Below, one piece after another: positions 1 to 8,751 of a DNA stretch of 64,000 bases. Each line of letters starts with the position of its first letter. Within the stretch, counting starts at the first letter, position 1. The stretch is from UBA937 sp031549725 (GTDB lineage: Bacteria > Spirochaetota > Spirochaetia > Treponematales > Breznakiellaceae). A model generated the notes under the pieces. It did no database searches. It had not been told where the DNA came from and saw nothing but the letters and a program-made list of their open reading frames with translations. The stretch spans positions 35,860 through 99,859 of the forward strand of contig JAVBPH010000003.1 of the NCBI GenBank assembly GCA_031549725.1. The letters are read 5' to 3'. A program made the position numbers and the translations under genes.

Positions 1-362
1 GACATGGGATAGATGTGTATGAGCCAAAGGTAATCCGGGCAAGTTTGGGAAGTATATTTTTTACCAAAACGGTTTATATTGAATCGATGGAAATATTTGA
101 AGAATTTATAAAGATACAAAAAACCAAAAACAACCTGCAGATAATCGGCACCGATTCCACCGGAACTGTTTCCTTGAAGGATGAAACCATAAAACGTCCT
201 GTTATGCTTATCCTGGGAAACGAAGCCAAAGGGATGAGCCTCAGGTTAAAGGAATTGTGCGATACCATAATAAGAATTCCCATGACCGGGAATGTGAATT
301 CCTTAAATGTATCCTGCGCCGCATCAATCCTTATGTGGGAAGTATATAAAAACGATATATAA
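1..362 (+). CDS. TrmH/SpoU-family RNA 2'-O-methyltransferase, 3' part
   Basis: This is the C-terminal half of a SPOUT-class RNA methyltransferase that would methylate a ribose 2'-OH in rRNA or tRNA using SAM. The reading frame is open to the first base of the window (codons before position 15 read H-G-I-D-V), so the GTG at 15 is internal and the gene starts upstream. Visible family motifs are VIRASLGSIFF near the start, LILGNEAKGMS (motif 2, SAM/knot region) and IPMTGNVNSLNVSCAASILM (motif 3, the conserved N-S-L-N-V/S segment). The target RNA cannot be told from this fragment. Confidence 0.88.
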   Translation, partial: HGIDVYEPKVIRASLGSIFFTKTVYIESMEIFEEFIKIQKTKNNLQIIGTDSTGTVSLKDETIKRPVMLILGNEAKGMSLRLKELCDTIIRIPMTGNVNSLNVSCAASILMWEVYKNDI

Positions 363-394
363 GACCAGGATGGAGTATTGTTTTAATCAAATGC

Positions 395-422
395 AATCAA
401 CAACCCCGCCTGCGAATAAAGG
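395..422 (+). repeat. Minimal copy of dispersed intergenic repeat R1
   Basis: The 28 bases join the two ends of a longer element found elsewhere in the window: AATCAACAACCCCGCC followed directly by TGCGAATAAAGG. Longer relatives lie at 12231-12377, 21873-21945 and 45279-45442. It looks like an internally deleted copy lying between the methyltransferase genes. Confidence 0.5.
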
Positions 423-430
423 AGCAAACC

Positions 431-1207
431 ATGGGAACCCTTGAAGAAAGTATCGCCGTATCGATGGACCGCTTAAACCATGGGATCATCGAATTTCTTC
501 CATATATATTGCAGGATTTTTGGGAGCTGGGAGCTTCTCCGGAAATCGTTATCAGTTTAATCAAAAAACATAAAAATGATTATCAGAATATCCGGGTACT
601 GGATCTGGGCTGCGGGAAAGGCGCGGTGTCCGTAAAAATCGCATCCGGGCTGAAGTGCCGGTGTCTTGGAATAGACGGGATACGGGATTTTATTGATTCT
701 GCAAAACAGAAGGCAAAGGAATATCAGGTGGAAAACCTGTGTTCATTCAAGACTGGCGATGTCAGAACAGAGATTGAAACCCTTGGACAGTATGATGTCA
801 TAGTATTAGGCGCCACCGGTCCGATTTTTGGTGATTATTTTAACGCCCTTTCCCGGATATCAAATCATCTTGCTCCCGGCGGAATAATCATCGTAGATGA
901 TGCTTATACTGAAGACAGCCGCGGACCCGCAGCATATCCCGGGGTATTTCATAAAAGTGAATTATTAAAACAAATCCATGATGCGGGAATGGACGTGGCC
1001 GATGAAATTGTTAATGATGATTCGGTGAATATGGAAGACCAGTACAATACGGATATGGATAATATCAATAGAAGATGCCGGGAACTGATTGAAAAATTCC
1101 CCGGGGAAAAACATCTTTTTTTGGAATATATGGATGGACAAAAAAAGGAATATGAGGCACTGAGCAGTGAGGTTACCAGTACGGTAATGGTGATAAAGAA
1201 AAAATAG
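431..1207 (+). CDS. Class I SAM-dependent methyltransferase
   Basis: A 258-residue Rossmann-fold methyltransferase. SAM-binding motif I is VLDLGCGKGAVSVKIA (about residues 56-71), with an acidic post-motif (GIDGIRDFID) and a motif IV-like stretch (YDVIVLGATGP). The region APGGIIIVDDAY matches the post-IV strand of UbiE/MerR-type methyltransferases. The start at 431 is supported by GGAG about 7 bases upstream. The gene stands alone between the TrmH gene and the phosphonate genes; substrate unknown. Confidence 0.85.
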   Translation: MGTLEESIAVSMDRLNHGIIEFLPYILQDFWELGASPEIVISLIKKHKNDYQNIRVLDLGCGKGAVSVKIASGLKCRCLGIDGIRDFIDSAKQKAKEYQVENLCSFKTGDVRTEIETLGQYDVIVLGATGPIFGDYFNALSRISNHLAPGGIIIVDDAYTEDSRGPAAYPGVFHKSELLKQIHDAGMDVADEIVNDDSVNMEDQYNTDMDNINRRCRELIEKFPGEKHLFLEYMDGQKKEYEALSSEVTSTVMVIKKK

Positions 1208-1305
1208 GTCCCCTTCTTTTCAAAGTCCTAAACAAAGATTTTTCATGTAATTTGTTATCCGGCCATGGACTTCCTGCTTTTTTCTGTTTATTCTACTTCT
1301 ATAAG

Positions 1306-1321
1306 TTATTATTGATAATAA
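1306..1321. promoter_or_regulatory. 7-bp inverted repeat in front of aepX
   Basis: TTATTAT-TG-ATAATAA forms a perfect 7+2+7 inverted repeat running into the aepX ribosome-binding site (AGGAG about 8 bases before ATG 1334). It could be an operator. In such AT-rich DNA it may also be chance, so the call is weak. Confidence 0.22.
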
Positions 1322-1333
1322 GGAGATCCCGTT

Positions 1334-2632
1334 ATGAAGACCGTATATCTGGGTATGACCGCGGATATTATTCATCCTGGTATTGTAAATATTGTTCATC
1401 AGGCATCGCTTCATGGGGAAGTGCTGGTGGGGCTTTTGACCGACTCCGCTATAGCGCCCTATAAACGGCTGCCCTACCTTTCTTATGAACAGCGGAAACA
1501 GGTGGCGGAAAGTCTCAAGGGGGTCACCCGGGTCGTTCCCCAGGAAGAGTGGAGTTATGTCCCGAATCTAATAAAATACAAACCCGATTATATTATTCAC
1601 GGGGATGACTGGAAGACGGGTATCCTCAGCAAGGTCCGGGAAGACGTATACCGGGTGATGAAAGAATGGGGCGGTGGGGTTATTGAAATTCCCTACACCC
1701 AGGGGATTAATTCCTCCAGCCTTAATGATTCATTGGCAGCCATCGGAACCACCCCGGACATCCGGCTCAAGACCCTCCGGCGGCTTATCGAAGCAAAACC
1801 CGTGGTCAGGATCATGGAAGCCCATTCGGGACTTTCCGGACTTATTGTGGAAAAGCTGGAAATATCCAAGGAAGATGGAATACACCGGTATGACGGCATG
1901 TGGTCTTCCAGTCTGACGGATTCAACCAGCAAGGGGAAGCCGGATATTGAAGCGGTGGACATTACCACCCGGCTTCAGGACCTGACCCAGATCCTGGAAT
2001 GTACCACCAAGCCGATTATTTATGACGGCGACACCGGCGGTATTTCGGAACATTTTGTGTTTACCGTCAGAACCCTGGAAAGGAACGGGATATCCGCTGT
2101 TATTATAGAAGATAAAACAGGATTAAAGAAAAATTCCCTTTTCGGTACCGAGGTGGAACAGCAGCTTGCCCCGGTGGAGGAATTCTGTGAAAAAATCCAG
2201 GCCGGAAAAAAAGCCCAGGTTACCAAGGAGTTTATGATTATCGCCAGACTGGAAAGCCTGATCGCCGGTAAATCCGTGGATGACGCGCTTAGCCGGGCCA
2301 AGGCCTATGTGCAGTCCGGGGCGGACGGTGTTATGATCCACAGCAAGGAAAAATCCGGTGAGGATATCCGGGAATTCTGCCAGCGGTTCAGGAAGGAATA
2401 TGCCAGAATTCCCATTGTGCTGGTTCCGACAACCTATAATCAGTTTACTGAAAAGGAGCTGGCCTCCTGGGGGGCGAATATTGTTATCTACGCCAATCAC
2501 ATGCTCCGTTCTTCCTATCCGGCCATGTACAAAACCGCAGAACTGATCCTGGAAAAGGAGCGTTCCCTGGAAGCGGACGAGCTGTGCATGCCAATTAAAC
2601 AGGTCCTGGAATTGATCCCCGGAACTAAGTAA
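1334..2632 (+). CDS. aepX: Phosphoenolpyruvate mutase with N-terminal nucleotidyltransferase-like domain
   Basis: This enzyme rearranges phosphoenolpyruvate to phosphonopyruvate, the committed C-P bond-forming step of phosphonate biosynthesis. Residues 1 to about 135 form a cytidylyltransferase-like domain (YLGMTADIIHPGIVNIVH, then Y-I-I-H-G-D-D-W). From about residue 145 comes the PEP mutase barrel: YDGMWSSSLTDS, IIYDGDTGG (metal-binding aspartates) and E259-D-K-T-G-L-K-K-N-S268, the E-D-K-x5-N-S signature that separates PEP mutases from isocitrate lyase relatives. The role of the extra N-terminal domain is not known from sequence. It is followed 11 bases later by aepY, so the two form an operon; the later pathway step is at 15.5 kb. 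Confidence 0.93.
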   Translation: MKTVYLGMTADIIHPGIVNIVHQASLHGEVLVGLLTDSAIAPYKRLPYLSYEQRKQVAESLKGVTRVVPQEEWSYVPNLIKYKPDYIIHGDDWKTGILSKVREDVYRVMKEWGGGVIEIPYTQGINSSSLNDSLAAIGTTPDIRLKTLRRLIEAKPVVRIMEAHSGLSGLIVEKLEISKEDGIHRYDGMWSSSLTDSTSKGKPDIEAVDITTRLQDLTQILECTTKPIIYDGDTGGISEHFVFTVRTLERNGISAVIIEDKTGLKKNSLFGTEVEQQLAPVEEFCEKIQAGKKAQVTKEFMIIARLESLIAGKSVDDALSRAKAYVQSGADGVMIHSKEKSGEDIREFCQRFRKEYARIPIVLVPTTYNQFTEKELASWGANIVIYANHMLRSSYPAMYKTAELILEKERSLEADELCMPIKQVLELIPGTK

Positions 2633-2643
2633 GGAGTAATACG

Positions 2644-3741
2644 ATGATAGATACCCAGCGGTTTGGAGAAAAACTGAAAAATTCAGGATTTGATTTTTAC
2701 AGCGGAGTTCCCTGTTCTTTCTTAAAGGACCTGATTAATTATTCAATCAACGAATGTGAGTATGTGATGGCCGCTAATGAGGGCGATGCGGTGGCAATCT
2801 GCGCCGGAGCCTGGCTGGGAGGGCGCAAGACGGTGGTGCTTATGCAGAATTCCGGCTTGGGAAATGCGGTGTCGCCTCTAACATCACTGAATGCAATTTT
2901 TCATATTCCGGTCCTGGGTTTCGTATCCCTCCGGGGCGAGCCCGGTTTGGCCGATGAGCCCCAGCATGAACTGATGGGTGTTATCACCGGGAAAATGCTG
3001 GAAGCCATGCGGATTGATTATGCGGTTCTTTCCGAGGATGAAACAGAAGCCGGGCAGCAGCTTTCCAGGGCCGTGGAAATTACGGATGCCGGGAAGCCCT
3101 TCTTTTTTATAGTCCGGAAGGGAATTTTTTCCAAGGTTTCCCTCAAGGAAAACCATAAGCCGGCCAAACGCGAAGGTCTGGCATCAAGAGGCGAGATGCT
3201 TAGAAGTGTAAAGCTTGCCGCAGACCGGAGTTCCCTTTTCCTGGCCACCACAGGGTTTACCGGCCGGGAACTTTATGAAATTGGGGATGATCCGAATAAC
3301 CTGTATCTGGTGGGTTCCCTGGGCTGTGTGTCATCCCTGGGACTTGGGTTGTCCCTGACCAGGCCGGACAGGAAAGTGATTGTCCTGGACGGTGACGGCT
3401 CTCTGCTCATGCGGGCCGGATCTCTGGGCGTGAACGCTTGGTACAAACCGAAAGCCATGCTTCATATACTCATGGATAACCAGGCCCATGAATCCACCGG
3501 CGGCCAGTTTACAGTTTCCCCTGGCATAAATTACCCGATGCTGGCGGAAGCCTTCGGATATCCCGGGACTTTTACGGCGGAAACTCCCGATGAACTTGAA
3601 AAAATTATCCATGACTGGGACCGGACCGGAGGGCTCGCTTTTGTATATGTTCCCATTGCCGTAGGAGCTCCCGAAACTTTGGGCCGTCCTAAAACGAAAC
3701 CCTTTGAAGTAACCCGGCGGTTTAAGGATTTTTTGGGATAG
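2644..3741 (+). CDS. aepY: Phosphonopyruvate decarboxylase
   Basis: A thiamine-diphosphate enzyme that decarboxylates phosphonopyruvate to phosphonoacetaldehyde, pulling the unfavourable PEP mutase equilibrium forward. The N-terminal pyrimidine-binding domain has the expected glutamate in AANEGDAVAICAG and the QNSGLGNAVSPLTSL region typical of this subfamily. The C-terminal domain carries the ThDP/Mg motif G250-D-G ... D278-N279 (GDG-x25-DN). The length of 365 residues is usual for the single-chain Ppd family. It lies directly behind aepX with its own Shine-Dalgarno (AAGGAG). Confidence 0.93.
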   Translation: MIDTQRFGEKLKNSGFDFYSGVPCSFLKDLINYSINECEYVMAANEGDAVAICAGAWLGGRKTVVLMQNSGLGNAVSPLTSLNAIFHIPVLGFVSLRGEPGLADEPQHELMGVITGKMLEAMRIDYAVLSEDETEAGQQLSRAVEITDAGKPFFFIVRKGIFSKVSLKENHKPAKREGLASRGEMLRSVKLAADRSSLFLATTGFTGRELYEIGDDPNNLYLVGSLGCVSSLGLGLSLTRPDRKVIVLDGDGSLLMRAGSLGVNAWYKPKAMLHILMDNQAHESTGGQFTVSPGINYPMLAEAFGYPGTFTAETPDELEKIIHDWDRTGGLAFVYVPIAVGAPETLGRPKTKPFEVTRRFKDFLG

Positions 3742-3892
3742 GTATTTTGTAGTAGTTAGTTGAGGTGGACAAAGAATAGTCCTTATAAAAACTGAGTAGA
3801 AATAAATTAGATAATTTAGGAAAATAAAAATAGCATATAGCTTTAATGCTCAGAGCTAATAGTATTTTTTCAAATTTATATATGGAGAAAAT

Positions 3893-5602
3893 ATGGAAGA
3901 CCAGCTTGAAGGAGTTGAAGATCAGAGCCTTAAAGTATTTGTAAAGAGTTTGTCTTTTAATGATGGACAGAAATTTGATTTTGGCAATTCTGATATTGTA
4001 ATTTTTACCGGAGCAAATAATTCTGGAAAAAGTCAAATTTTAAGAGATGTTTTACAGTATTTTTTAAATAATGACAAAAAAATGGTTAAAGTAATTAATC
4101 ACCTTGAAGGACTTTTTTTGGGAAGTATAAAAGAATATTTCAATACTGCTATCGTTAATTCTAATGGTTATTATTGGGTTGGACAAAACACTTATCAAAC
4201 CAGGGATTCGATAGAGCGCTTATGGAATAACCAGCAGTTTGTAGTTGGGTTTCATTCAATATTTATAAATTTTTTGAGCACAGAACAACGGCTTACTTCT
4301 TCCAATGCTCAATCCTCATTTGATTCCTTAAAATCTATGCCAACACATCCAATTCAAGAATTATTTATTGACGATGAAAAAGAAAAAGAACTATCAAAAT
4401 ATTTTCGTCAAGCATTTGGTGTTGATTTGATAGTAGATAGAGGTGCTGGAGATAAAATACCACTTTTTGTTGGTGAAGCGCCTCCTATTGATAAAGAAAA
4501 AGAAGATCGAGTCTCAAGATCATACAGAGAAAGATTGGTTTCTTTGCCAACCTTACAAGAGCAAGGCGATGGTATGCGCAGTTATGTAAGTATTCTTCTT
4601 GATGCTTTTACAGCAAAACATACTATAACCCTGATTGATGAACCAGAGGCTTTTTTGCATCCTCCGCAAGCGCGGCTTTTAGGGAAAATGCTGGCAAAAA
4701 ACACACCCAATACCCGGCAATTGTTTATTTCAACCCATAGTGAAGATTTTCTAAAAGGTTTGCTTGATGCGGATAATAAAAATGTAAAAATAATTCGAAT
4801 AAATAGATCTGAAAACATTAATCATATAAGTCTATTAAAAAATGAGGATATTAAACGGGTTTGGAAAGATCCTATATTGCGTTATTCAAATATCCTTAGT
4901 GGTTTATTCCATTCAAAAGTTGTTATTTGTGAAAGCGACTCGGACTGCAGATTTTATCAGGCAATTATGAATTCAATGTATGATGAGAAAAATGACATTA
5001 GCCAAGACGTATTATTTACCCATTGTGGTGGCAAGCAACGATTAAAAACAGTTATTAATGCTTTGCGGTCATTAAATGTGAGGGTTGCTGTAATTGCTGA
5101 TATTGATGTATTGAATGACAAAGAAGTTTTAAAAGACATTATTACTTCTTTGAGGTTTGACTTTTCTTCAATAGAGAGAGATTGGAACATCCTGGATAGT
5201 TATGTAAAAACGCAGCGGCCTCAGTTAAATAAAGATGAAGTTAAATCTAAAATTGAAAAGTTGCTTTCTGAGACTTCCAATTCAGAAATGAATTTGTCAA
5301 AAGAAATTGCAGATGAAATATCAAAAGTAGTAAAAATGTCAACAGCATGGTCAAAAATCAAGGAGGTTGGAAAGGATTTTTTCAAAGGAGAGTCATTTAC
5401 TTCTTTTGAAAGAATCGAAAACATATGTTGTACAAATGGTCTATTTATAGTACCTGTTGGAGAATTAGAAAGTTTTTATAGGCCTGCGACAAATCATGGT
5501 CCAAAATGGGTTAATGAAGTTCTTGAAAATGTAAAATATTTAAATGAAGATATGAATTTACGCAGTGCCCGTGAATTTATAAATAAAATTATAGCATTTT
5601 AG
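3893..5602 (+). CDS. OLD-like ATPase with C-terminal TOPRIM domain
   Basis: A 569-residue protein with the layout of single-gene OLD (overcoming lysogenization defect) nucleases. Walker A is FTGANNSGKSQ (about residues 37-47), an ABC-like signature region LQEQGDGMRSYVS lies near 222-234, Walker B is ITLIDEPEAFLHPPQ (about 244-258) and the switch histidine is in STHSEDFLKGLL. A TOPRIM domain follows: VVICESDSDCRFY (about 342) and AVIADIDVLND (about 399), supplying the acidic metal-binding residues. OLD proteins are known or suspected in phage defence. No UvrD-like partner (as in Gabija) or second toxin gene is adjacent. The gene is clearly more AT-rich than aepXY before it, suggesting acquisition. 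Defence function is inference. Confidence 0.8.
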   Translation: MEDQLEGVEDQSLKVFVKSLSFNDGQKFDFGNSDIVIFTGANNSGKSQILRDVLQYFLNNDKKMVKVINHLEGLFLGSIKEYFNTAIVNSNGYYWVGQNTYQTRDSIERLWNNQQFVVGFHSIFINFLSTEQRLTSSNAQSSFDSLKSMPTHPIQELFIDDEKEKELSKYFRQAFGVDLIVDRGAGDKIPLFVGEAPPIDKEKEDRVSRSYRERLVSLPTLQEQGDGMRSYVSILLDAFTAKHTITLIDEPEAFLHPPQARLLGKMLAKNTPNTRQLFISTHSEDFLKGLLDADNKNVKIIRINRSENINHISLLKNEDIKRVWKDPILRYSNILSGLFHSKVVICESDSDCRFYQAIMNSMYDEKNDISQDVLFTHCGGKQRLKTVINALRSLNVRVAVIADIDVLNDKEVLKDIITSLRFDFSSIERDWNILDSYVKTQRPQLNKDEVKSKIEKLLSETSNSEMNLSKEIADEISKVVKMSTAWSKIKEVGKDFFKGESFTSFERIENICCTNGLFIVPVGELESFYRPATNHGPKWVNEVLENVKYLNEDMNLRSAREFINKIIAF

Positions 5603-5712
5603 AAAAATAGATTTTCTCTTAGAGACTTGTATTTTATCTTACATATAGTCTTTTTATTGATTGCTGAAAAAACAGGGGTTGATAATCCTGCGTTCCGTAA
5701 AAGGGAGATAAC

Positions 5713-6495
5713 ATGGCAAAGAAATATTTGATTTATCTGTCTATATTATTACTAATCTCCTGTTCAAAAAATATAAATGATAATGAAATTGCCGGCAGTT
5801 CGGATAATAATATTACAGAAGAAAAAATAACCATTGACGAAACCGGTGAAACAAATATTCCAAATAATATCTGGGGGGAGAAATTAGTAAATTTTCCGGA
5901 AGGATTGAACCTTAAAAAAGAACCAGGTCTTAATTCTGAAAAAATAATGGTAATTCCCCATAATGCTGTTGTTTATTTAATAGCAAAAGACTTAAAAAAT
6001 GAAACAATCGATAATATTAATGATAGATGGTATTTTGTTCAATACGGAGAATATTCAGGCTGGGTTTTTGGTGGATATTTGATTGATACAAATAAGGATG
6101 GTATAACAGAATATTTAGATTTTAAAATGATATTAAAAGAAGATCCAAACGATAAAGGAAGGTTTATCTTTGAATCTGTTCTTGTCAATTTGACAAAAGA
6201 CATGAATCGGGTTGAAAACTATATGATTGATAATAATACTCTGTTCAGGCTTACACAAATTAATGAAGAAGATTATTTATTTGAATATAATTATCCGCCA
6301 ATTTCCAGGATAAACATTAATCCGGATTCCAGAAATGTTATTATCAATGAAAATTTTTCAGCACCCTTTTATACAAATTCAGCAGAAAAGGGTGGCGGGT
6401 ATACGGATATCAAATTTTCACTTATAGAAAATAAATTAATCCTTGAATTAACGCACCAACAAACAGATATGAGTAAAATTGATGGAGATGTATGA
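5713..6495 (+). CDS. Lipoprotein with bacterial SH3-like domain
   Basis: The N-terminus is a lipoprotein signal (hydrophobic run ending LLLISC, lipid-accepting Cys about residue 17). Residues about 60-120 resemble a bacterial SH3 domain: LNLKKEPGLNSEKIMVIP then WYFVQYGEYSGWVFGGYL, the usual R/K-x-x-P...G-W-V pattern that binds cell-wall or protein partners. The remaining 140 residues match nothing I recognise. AT-rich, monocistronic, with GGGAG before ATG 5713. Confidence 0.7.
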   Translation: MAKKYLIYLSILLLISCSKNINDNEIAGSSDNNITEEKITIDETGETNIPNNIWGEKLVNFPEGLNLKKEPGLNSEKIMVIPHNAVVYLIAKDLKNETIDNINDRWYFVQYGEYSGWVFGGYLIDTNKDGITEYLDFKMILKEDPNDKGRFIFESVLVNLTKDMNRVENYMIDNNTLFRLTQINEEDYLFEYNYPPISRININPDSRNVIINENFSAPFYTNSAEKGGGYTDIKFSLIENKLILELTHQQTDMSKIDGDV

Positions 6496-6862
6496 TAATC
6501 CTGTTTAACATCTAAATGCTTGTTGCTTATAAGGATTACTTCGCAAAAATGCGAGAAAGAAAACCTCGTGAAGGGTGCAGCTCAACTGGGGTTTTTGGAG
6601 ATCATGTGGCCCCCCAAACGGTAAAGTGTTATGTATTGTGATGAGACATATAGATATTTGTTTTACAATCCAATACGAAATATATATTATAATATTATAT
6701 ATGATAACAGCATGTCATAATATGATAATATTTTTCACAATTTTTAAGCCGTTTTTCATATAGTCTTAAAGCCTCCATTGCACATAACTCTCGTTTTATT
6801 TTGGTATATCTTGATAATATTATAGATAAAATGTAAAAGTAGAAATACTATTTTCCGGAGGA
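6496..6862. other. Intergenic region without a gene
   Basis: About 370 bases with no convincing gene. There is a small hairpin-forming stretch around 6538-6558 (CTTCGCA / TGCGAG) and a very AT-rich tract at 6650-6830 that could hold the promoter of the next gene. A 62-codon frame starting at 6575 is low-complexity and has no ribosome-binding site. Confidence 0.4.
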
Positions 6863-6868
6863 ATGATT

Positions 6869-7312
6869 ATGGAAACCAGGGCCGAAGGTGCTGTTGATTT
6901 ATTTAATAAAGGGTTTAATTGTGCACAGGCAGTATTAGCTTCCCACTGTGAGGAATATGGGTTATCTGATAAAATTGCAAAGAAAATTTCCTGCGGCTTT
7001 CTTGGGGGAGTTGCAAATAATGGAGAAATCTGCGGAGCTGTATCCGGAGCAATAATGCTTATCGGATTAAAGTATGGAAAATATTTGGAATCCGACAATG
7101 AATCAAAAGATAAAACCTCTGAATTGGTAAATCAATATATTGAAAGTTTCAAAAAAGAATACGGCTCAATAATTTGCAAAGAATTATTAAAATATGACCT
7201 TAGCAAAGAAGAAGAAAAAATAATGGCCAGAGATTCCGGTATTTTTAAGGAACTATGCCCCGTATTGGTGAAACGTTCGGTTGAATTGGTGGAAGAAACA
7301 TTGAAAAATTAA
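6869..7312 (+). CDS. C_GCAxxG_C_C family protein
   Basis: A 147-residue protein of the C_GCAxxG_C_C family, named for conserved cysteines. Visible are FNCAQAVLASHC, ISCGFLGGVANNGEICGAVS (the G-x-C-G-A-x-x-G core) and later cysteines in SIICKELL and FKELCPVLV. The cysteines suggest metal or redox-cofactor binding; family members often sit near redox genes, but no function is established. The first in-frame ATG (6863) lies only one base from GGAGG at 6857-6861, so ATG 6869 (spacing 7) is chosen. Confidence 0.85.
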   Translation: METRAEGAVDLFNKGFNCAQAVLASHCEEYGLSDKIAKKISCGFLGGVANNGEICGAVSGAIMLIGLKYGKYLESDNESKDKTSELVNQYIESFKKEYGSIICKELLKYDLSKEEEKIMARDSGIFKELCPVLVKRSVELVEETLKN

Positions 7313-7333
7313 TTTGAATGTATTCCAAAATAA

Positions 7334-7361
7334 TTGACATCTTGGTACAAAAAATTATTAT
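7334..7361 (+). promoter_or_regulatory. Sigma-70-type promoter for the CPBP protease gene
   Basis: TTGACA at 7334-7339 is followed after 16 bases by TATTAT at 7356-7361, 44 bases before the ATG at 7406. The -35 box is a perfect consensus. It lies just behind the stop codon at 7312. Confidence 0.55.
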
Positions 7362-7405
7362 CAGGTGTTAAATAAATACAGCAAGTTAAATTTTGGGATA
7401 AAAAA

Positions 7406-8158
7406 ATGAACAGGAAATTGATTCTTTTTGTGGTTTTTGCCTTTCTTTTTGCAGGTCTTTTGGTAATTATTCAAATAGCTGCAAAAATTGATTTTGAGAT
7501 AATTGTTTTGCCTCAGCTTGCCCCAACCCTGGCATATCTTCTTACCATATTGCTGTTCAGGGATATGTATAAACCAATAATAATCAAATTTAATAAATAT
7601 GTATTGGTAAAAACATTTATCGCAGTATTATTTCCGTTAACAATATTTACAATAACATGCATCATCGGTTCGTTTATTGGAATTCAAACAAAAATACCGG
7701 GCAATTTATTTCAAATAATAATTGTTGGTATCATTGGTTTGATCATTGGATGCATTACGGAAGAAATTGGTTGGAGAAGTTTTTTACAACCGGCATTGGA
7801 ACAAAAATATCCAGTGTTTATTTCTTCGTTGATTGTTGGCCTGATTTGGGGTTTATGGCATGTTTCATATTATTCAAATGGACTAATATTTATGTTGGGA
7901 TTTTTGGTGTTTACAATTTCCGTATCAGTAATAATTGTGTTTTTGCAAAAAAACACACACCACAGCTTAATAATTTCAGCATTATTTCATATATCAATAA
8001 ATATCGGGGCAAAATTTTTTGGTAATAACGATTCTCTGAATATGATAAATAACCTTGTATGGTTGACAGCCGCAATAGTAATAACAATATTTGGAAGGAA
8101 ATATTATTTTGTAAAAGCAGCATATACAGCCGGAATGTCAGGTGATAACCATGTCTGA
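7406..8158 (+). CDS. CPBP-family intramembrane metalloprotease
   Basis: A 250-residue polytopic membrane protein of the CPBP/Abi (CaaX protease and bacteriocin-processing) family. Its signature is C-I-T-E-E-I-G-W-R (two glutamates then Arg), followed by WGLWHVSYY and a later histidine (ALFHISINIG), together forming the metal-site motifs. About seven hydrophobic segments are visible. In bacteria these proteins are linked to bacteriocin self-immunity or prenyl-protein cleavage; no bacteriocin gene is evident here. The end overlaps the next gene by eight bases, suggesting translational coupling. Confidence 0.87.
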   Translation: MNRKLILFVVFAFLFAGLLVIIQIAAKIDFEIIVLPQLAPTLAYLLTILLFRDMYKPIIIKFNKYVLVKTFIAVLFPLTIFTITCIIGSFIGIQTKIPGNLFQIIIVGIIGLIIGCITEEIGWRSFLQPALEQKYPVFISSLIVGLIWGLWHVSYYSNGLIFMLGFLVFTISVSVIIVFLQKNTHHSLIISALFHISINIGAKFFGNNDSLNMINNLVWLTAAIVITIFGRKYYFVKAAYTAGMSGDNHV

Positions 8159-8696
8159 AAGGGGCATTTGTTTCTTTGCTACAAAAAATGATTTACATAG
8201 AATATTAAAGCCTTTTGAACAGAAGCACCCAATTAAGTATGTTGAATGCGGTATGTACAGTTCAAAAAATTATCCGGTTCATAATAGTGTTGATGATTTA
8301 AGGAATCTGGGTATTTCAGCTTCCGGCGATCATAACGACAGTAGTTTTTTAATAGTAGATTCTGATGTGGAAGTCGTTTTGCGTGAGGTTAGACAACTAC
8401 TGGGAAAAAAATATTATGTTGATCAAAAGGTCAATCATAATTCAATTGTGTTTTGGCCAGGAGGATTGTATGGACCGGATTATCTGATTCATGGCAGAAT
8501 TGCGACAATCCATGATAATGAAATTTCAAATGATCTGTATAAATCCTTTGCGAAAGGGTTTATCAAGGGATTTAAGAAATATCATTCATTTTACATTGGG
8601 CCAGAGGCTCTAGAGTTATCGGGTAAAGTAAGACTAATCACAATGACCATAAATGAACCGCCTGAGTATGATTTTAAAATAAATCTTGATAACTAG
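8151..8696 (+). CDS. Hypothetical protein, about 181 aa
   Basis: I do not recognise this family. It is a soluble, mixed alpha/beta protein with no signal peptide; it begins MSERGICFFATKNDL and includes the aromatic-rich segment FWPGGLYGPDYLIHGR, suggesting a compact folded domain. GTG 8142 is an alternative start, but AGGTG at 8139-8143 fits ATG 8151 with 7-base spacing. It overlaps the CPBP protease gene by 8 bases, so the two are probably co-translated. Confidence 0.6.
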   Translation: MSERGICFFATKNDLHRILKPFEQKHPIKYVECGMYSSKNYPVHNSVDDLRNLGISASGDHNDSSFLIVDSDVEVVLREVRQLLGKKYYVDQKVNHNSIVFWPGGLYGPDYLIHGRIATIHDNEISNDLYKSFAKGFIKGFKKYHSFYIGPEALELSGKVRLITMTINEPPEYDFKINLDN

Positions 8697-8751
8697 TATG
8701 TTTGCTGTTAATATTATTGAATATTATAAGAATATACAGGAGAAAGAAACC

